NCBI RefSeq assembly: GCF_003112535.1
Contig: NZ_BEWA01000030.1
Coordinates: forward strand, 62,001 to 126,000
DNA length: 64,000 nucleotides
Direction: 5' to 3'
Source of the DNA: Streptomyces rishiriensis
Lineage (GTDB): Bacteria; Actinomycetota; Actinomycetes; Streptomycetales; Streptomycetaceae
Part shown: positions 60,579-64,000 of the stretch, in pieces
How positions within the stretch are numbered: the first letter of the stretch is position 1
Layout of the letters: each line of letters opens with the position of its first letter
Notes under the pieces: generated by a model
Told to the model about the DNA's origin: nothing
Database searches by the model: none
Seen by the model: only the letters and a program-made list of their open reading frames with translations
Translations under genes and position numbers: made by a program

Positions 60579-61637
60579 TCAGCCCGTCGCCTTCTGGACG
60601 AACTCGGTGGTGTACGTCTTGTCGAGGTCCACCTCGGCGTTCTGGATGTTCGGGTTGAACGCCTTGAGGACCTTCTCCACGGTCTCGGGGCCGTTCTTGG
60701 GCATCACGCCGTCCTTGGTGAACATGGGCAGCGTGTTCTTGATGGCCACCGCGTACAGCATCTTGTTGCCCTGCGAGTAGTCGGCAGGCATCTTGCCGGC
60801 GATGTCGCTCGCACTGTGGGTGGACATCCACTTGAGCGTCTTGACGAATGCATTGGCCAGCTTCTGGACGGTGTCCTTGTGGCTGTTGACCCAGCTCGTC
60901 TGCATGTACAGGCTCGACGACGGGTACGGTCCGCCGAGCGCCTCCTGGGAGCCCTTCGGCGTCCGCATGTCGAGGAGGACCTTGCCGGCCTTCTTGTCCA
61001 GGATCGTCGCGACGGTCGGATCGGTCGTCATACCGCCGTCGATGGCGCCCTGCTGCAGCGCCGCGATGAACGTCGGCCCCGCGCCCACGGCGACCGGGGT
61101 GAACTGGCTGACCTTCACGCCGTTCTTGACGGCGAGGTACTTGGTGAGGAAGTCGGTCGAGGAGCCGAGGCCCGTGATGCCGAGCTTCTTGCCCTTGAAG
61201 TCCTTGGGCGAGGTGATGTCGCCCCCGGCCTTCGTCGACACGATCTCCACCTCACCGGGCGCATGCGAGAACTGGACGACGGACTCCACCTCCTTGCCCT
61301 TCACCTGGAGGTCGAGGGTGTGGTCGTAGAAGCCGACGGCGCCCTGCACCTGGCCGGAGACGAGCGCGGTCTCGGCCTGCACACCGGCCGGTTCGCTCAG
61401 CAGCTCGACGTCGAGTCCCTCGGCGTCGAAGTAGCCCAGCCGCTGGGTGAGCATGGCGGGCAGGTAGATGACCTTGTCCAGGCCGCCGACCATGATCTTG
61501 ACCTTGGTGCCCTTGCCGTCGCCCTTGGTGTCGGCGCCGCTGGACGCCGAGGCGGCGTCGTTGGCACAGGCGGTGAGCGAGGAGAGGCCGAGCAGGCCGG
61601 CGGCGGCCACGGCCGCGAATCTGGCGGTTGTGCGCAT
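60579..61637 (-). CDS. ABC transporter substrate-binding lipoprotein (NMT1/SsuA-like)
   Basis: A 352-aa lipoprotein. The signal ends in the lipobox SLTAC with Cys24. The mature part is an NMT1/THI5/SsuA-type binding protein (YLPAMLTQRLGYFDAEGLDV, LVSGQVQGAVGFYDHTLDLQ, FKGKKLGITGLGSSTDFL). Ligands in this family are thiamine-pyrimidine precursors, sulfonates, nitrate or aromatic acids; which one cannot be told. It is last of the three-gene operon, 128 bases after the permease. Confidence 0.88.
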   Translation of the reverse strand: MRTTARFAAVAAAGLLGLSSLTACANDAASASSGADTKGDGKGTKVKIMVGGLDKVIYLPAMLTQRLGYFDAEGLDVELLSEPAGVQAETALVSGQVQGAVGFYDHTLDLQVKGKEVESVVQFSHAPGEVEIVSTKAGGDITSPKDFKGKKLGITGLGSSTDFLTKYLAVKNGVKVSQFTPVAVGAGPTFIAALQQGAIDGGMTTDPTVATILDKKAGKVLLDMRTPKGSQEALGGPYPSSSLYMQTSWVNSHKDTVQKLANAFVKTLKWMSTHSASDIAGKMPADYSQGNKMLYAVAIKNTLPMFTKDGVMPKNGPETVEKVLKAFNPNIQNAEVDLDKTYTTEFVQKATG

Positions 61638-61765
61638 GGCGGGGTTCACGTCCTTGTGAGAAGGCGATGCGGAGCATGGGGAACGGCGCGCGGGAGGAAC
61701 GGCGCGTGGGAGGAACGGCGCGGGAAGGAGGTCACCGGGGGCGTTCCGGGGGCTTTCGAGGAGGG

Positions 61766-62629
61766 TCAGCCGTCCGAGCCCGACGGCTTCCAGCGGAAGA
61801 TGCGGCTCTCGGCGAAGGTCAGCAGCCCCTCGGCGACCAGGGCGACGACGGCGAGGATGACCATGGCCGCGTACACGCCGGCCGCGTTGAAGGTGCCCTG
61901 CGACTGGGCGACGAGCAGCCCGATGCCCTTGGTCGCGCCGATGTACTCGCCGACTATCGCGCCGATGAGGGCGAAGCCGAAGCTCACGTGCAGGCTGGTG
62001 AAGATCCAGGAGGTGGCGGACGGGATGACCACCTGGAGGGTCACCCTGCGGTCGCTCGCGCCGAGGATGCGGGCGTTGGCGACCAGGTTGCGGTCGACCT
62101 CGCGGGCACCCTGGAAGGCGTTGAAGAAGACCGGGAAGAACACCAGGACGACGGCCGAGGCGACCTTGGAGGCCGGGCCGAGCCCGAACCAGATCACGAA
62201 GATCGGGGCCAGCACGATCCTGGGTATGGAGTTGAGCACCTTGATGTATGGACCAAGAATGTCGGCGAGAAAGGTGATCCGCCCCAGCGCGATGCCGCAC
62301 ACGACGCCGGCGACCACGCCGATGATCCAGCCGAGCAACGCCTCGTAGAGCGTGTACCAGATCTGTTCGCCCAGTGAGCCGAGCGCGGTTCCGTGCGTCA
62401 GCCAGGTGTAGATCTGATCCCAGATCTTGCTCGGCATCGAGAAGTTGAACGGATCGATGACCTTGGCGCGGGACAGCCCCTCCCACAGGGCGAGCACGGC
62501 GACGAGGAGCAGGACGCGGAACACCGTGACGACGATCTTGCGTCTGCGTGCGGCACGTGCGCGCGAGCGGGCGCGATCCGGCGCCGGGACCGCGTCGGCC
62601 ACCGGTGCGCTGAGGAGATCAGGCGACAT
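61766..62629 (-). CDS. ABC transporter permease (SsuC/TauC type)
   Basis: A 287-aa membrane protein with about six helices. The binding-protein-dependent transport loop is EVDRNLVANARILGASDRRV, with an upstream TLYEALLGWIIGVVAGVVCG helix. ATG 62629 overlaps the ATPase gene end by 11 bases, so translation is coupled. It works with the flanking ATPase and lipoprotein. Confidence 0.9.
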   Translation of the reverse strand: MSPDLLSAPVADAVPAPDRARSRARAARRRKIVVTVFRVLLLVAVLALWEGLSRAKVIDPFNFSMPSKIWDQIYTWLTHGTALGSLGEQIWYTLYEALLGWIIGVVAGVVCGIALGRITFLADILGPYIKVLNSIPRIVLAPIFVIWFGLGPASKVASAVVLVFFPVFFNAFQGAREVDRNLVANARILGASDRRVTLQVVIPSATSWIFTSLHVSFGFALIGAIVGEYIGATKGIGLLVAQSQGTFNAAGVYAAMVILAVVALVAEGLLTFAESRIFRWKPSGSDG

Positions 62630-63434
62630 GAGCGGCACCTCTTTCGCGGGTGATGCGGACCTCTTCGCCGAGGGACTCCCAGATCTCGCGGTAGATCTCG
62701 ATGAACCGCGGTTCCAGGCGCACCGACTCGACCTTGCGCGGCCGCGGCAGGTCGATGTCGAAGACCTGCTTCACGGTCGCGGGACCGGCGGTCATCACGA
62801 CGACCCTGTCGGCCAGCGCGATGGACTCCTCCAGGTCGTGGGTGACGAACACGACGGAGGCGCCCGTGCCCTCCCACAGTTCGAGCAGCTCGTCCGACAT
62901 CAGTGCCCTGGTCTGTACGTCGAGCGCGGAGAACGGCTCGTCCATGAGCAGGATCTCGGGGTCGTTGACGAACGTCGCGGCGAGGGCGACGCGTTTGCGC
63001 TGGCCGCCGGAGAGCTGGTGCGGGTAGCGGTCCTCGAATGCGGCGAGTCCGACCCGGGCGAGCCACTCACGGGCCCTGCTCTTCGCCTCCGCCTTGGGCA
63101 CCCCGCGGAAGCGGGGGCCGGCCATGACGTTCGACAGGACCGTGCGCCAGGGAAAGGTCGCGTCCTGCTGGAAGACGAAGCCGACCTTGTCACCGACGCC
63201 ACGCACGGGCTGCCCGGCGACCAGGACCTCGCCCCGGGTGGGCTCCTCCAGCCCACTGATCAGGGTCAGCGTGGTGGACTTCCCGCAACCGGTCGGTCCG
63301 ACGACGGCCACGAACTCGCCGTGACCGACGGTGAGGTCGAGTTCCCGCACGGCGGTGTGCGGAGCTCCCGACGGGGTCCTGAAGACCTTGCTCGCGCCCC
63401 GCATCTCGATGGCGGGGCTGGTGTGTGCGCTCAT
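62619..63434 (-). CDS. ABC transporter ATPase (SsuB/TauB type)
   Basis: A 271-aa ATPase. Walker A is GPTGCGKST, the Q-loop VFQQDATFPWRTV, the signature LSGGQRKRVALAATF, Walker B ILLMDEPFSALD and the switch His in FVTHDLEES. ATG 63434 is chosen. It is the first gene of the ABC operon, divergent from the second CitB-like regulator, which makes that regulator a candidate controller. Confidence 0.92.
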   Translation of the reverse strand: MSAHTSPAIEMRGASKVFRTPSGAPHTAVRELDLTVGHGEFVAVVGPTGCGKSTTLTLISGLEEPTRGEVLVAGQPVRGVGDKVGFVFQQDATFPWRTVLSNVMAGPRFRGVPKAEAKSRAREWLARVGLAAFEDRYPHQLSGGQRKRVALAATFVNDPEILLMDEPFSALDVQTRALMSDELLELWEGTGASVVFVTHDLEESIALADRVVVMTAGPATVKQVFDIDLPRPRKVESVRLEPRFIEIYREIWESLGEEVRITRERGAAHVA

Positions 63435-63594
63435 GGCCGGGGACGGTAGAGGTGACCTGCGAGACAGCATCAGCCTTCTGAGCGCATGCGCTTCTTTTGC
63501 CTGCAAAGGCCTGTTGTGCTCGTTTTGCTCGCGCTACAACAGCGAGGCCGGAACGCGGGCTCGACGCCCGCCCGGCCCTCAGGAGAGAGGCCCC

Positions 63595-64000
63595 ATGATT
63601 GACGTCCTGGTGGTGGACGACGACTTCCGTGTCGCCGAGATCAACGCCAAGTACGTGGGAAAGGTTCCCGGATTCCGGGTCGCCGCCCGCGCCCACAGTG
63701 CTGCCCAGGGGCTCGCCTCCGTGCAGCGCGGGAACATCGACCTGGTCCTGCTCGACCACTACCTGCCCGACGGGACCGGTCTCGACCTCGTCCACCGCAT
63801 GCGGGAGCAGGGCCACGGCACCGACGTCATCATGATCACAGCGGCCGGCGACGTGACGACGGTGCAGACCGCTATGCGGCTGGGCGCCTTGCACTACCTG
63901 GTCAAACCCTTCACGTTCGCAGCGCTGCGCACCCGCCTGGACTCCTACGCGGCGCTGCGCCGCACGGTCGACCGGGTCGGCGGCCACGGCGTCGCCGGAC
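63595..64000 (+). CDS. Second CitB/DcuR-like response regulator (partial)
   Basis: The frame is open from ATG 63595 (AGGAGAG upstream) and runs off the right edge. The visible 135 codons are a receiver: VLVVDDDFRVAEINAKYVGK, Asp in VLLDHYLPDGTG, Lys in YLVKPFTFAALR. It closely parallels the regulator at 59886, so the two are paralogues flanking the ABC operon. The DNA-binding part and any kinase are outside the window. Confidence 0.9.
   Translation, partial: MIDVLVVDDDFRVAEINAKYVGKVPGFRVAARAHSAAQGLASVQRGNIDLVLLDHYLPDGTGLDLVHRMREQGHGTDVIMITAAGDVTTVQTAMRLGALHYLVKPFTFAALRTRLDSYAALRRTVDRVGGHGVAG

Noticed and set aside
63435..63594. TPP riboswitch upstream of the NMT1-like ABC operon
   Set aside because: No CTGAGA or ACCTGA-type thi-box blocks were found in the leader on the relevant strand.

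Overview
The window is high-GC actinobacterial chromosome, almost certainly Streptomyces. The evidence is very high GC, GTG/TTG starts, 4-base start/stop overlaps and a recognisable run of Streptomyces core genes: kdpDE, dut, DUF4193, cutRS, ferrochelatase, sepH, thymidine kinase, the GNAT/acyl-CoA-synthetase acetyltransferase, ptsH, parC, a cobW-type GTPase, a citrate synthase and a citrate-type two-component system. From memory, the order from about 14.8 kb onward runs like S. coelicolor SCO5901 down to about SCO5825, in reverse.

Positions 1-14.6 kb are accessory and heavily rearranged. An SDR / hydrolase / Zn-dehydrogenase run (1-2931, minus) faces an XRE/MmyB-like regulator (3104). A PAS/GAF sensor gene is frameshifted and then cut off by an IS3-family element (5012-6329) that has no target duplication. 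On its far side lies a 5'-truncated secreted NucA/NucB-type nuclease gene. That gene is split again by a 1.85-kb IS5-like unit (7501-9353) carrying an esterase passenger. A SUKH (SMI1/KNR4) protein gene, the type that acts as immunity to nuclease toxins, lies convergently beyond. Next comes a unit bounded by a perfect 23-bp inverted repeat and TA dinucleotides (10399-13086), holding an HxlR regulator, a QorB-like quinone reductase and an IS630-type transposase. The island ends in wrecked fragments of an IS256 transposase, thioredoxin reductase (trxB/arsT), arsC and crcB.

The core region (14.8-64 kb) has several functional blocks. Potassium homeostasis: a KimA-like K+ permease diverges from a 31-aa membrane peptide and two tandem TrkA/RCK proteins, with kdpDE nearby and no kdpFABC. 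Nucleotide and redox housekeeping: dut, thioesterase, inositol phosphatase, ferrochelatase, thymidine kinase, sulfurtransferase. Envelope and division: cutRS, sepH, and an M23 endopeptidase behind a c-di-AMP (ydaO-type) riboswitch. Carbon control: ptsH with a DasR-type operator. Topology: parC. The right end has a CitA/DcuS-like kinase and regulator, an NMT1/SsuA-like ABC transporter operon and a second CitB-like regulator running off the edge.

Other regulatory sites seen are an iron box on a ferredoxin-like gene, a weaker iron-box-like palindrome between ferrochelatase and an MFS gene, and candidate operators at the HxlR and MmyB-like regulators. Strong hairpin terminators separate most operons. 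No tRNA, rRNA or CRISPR array was seen.
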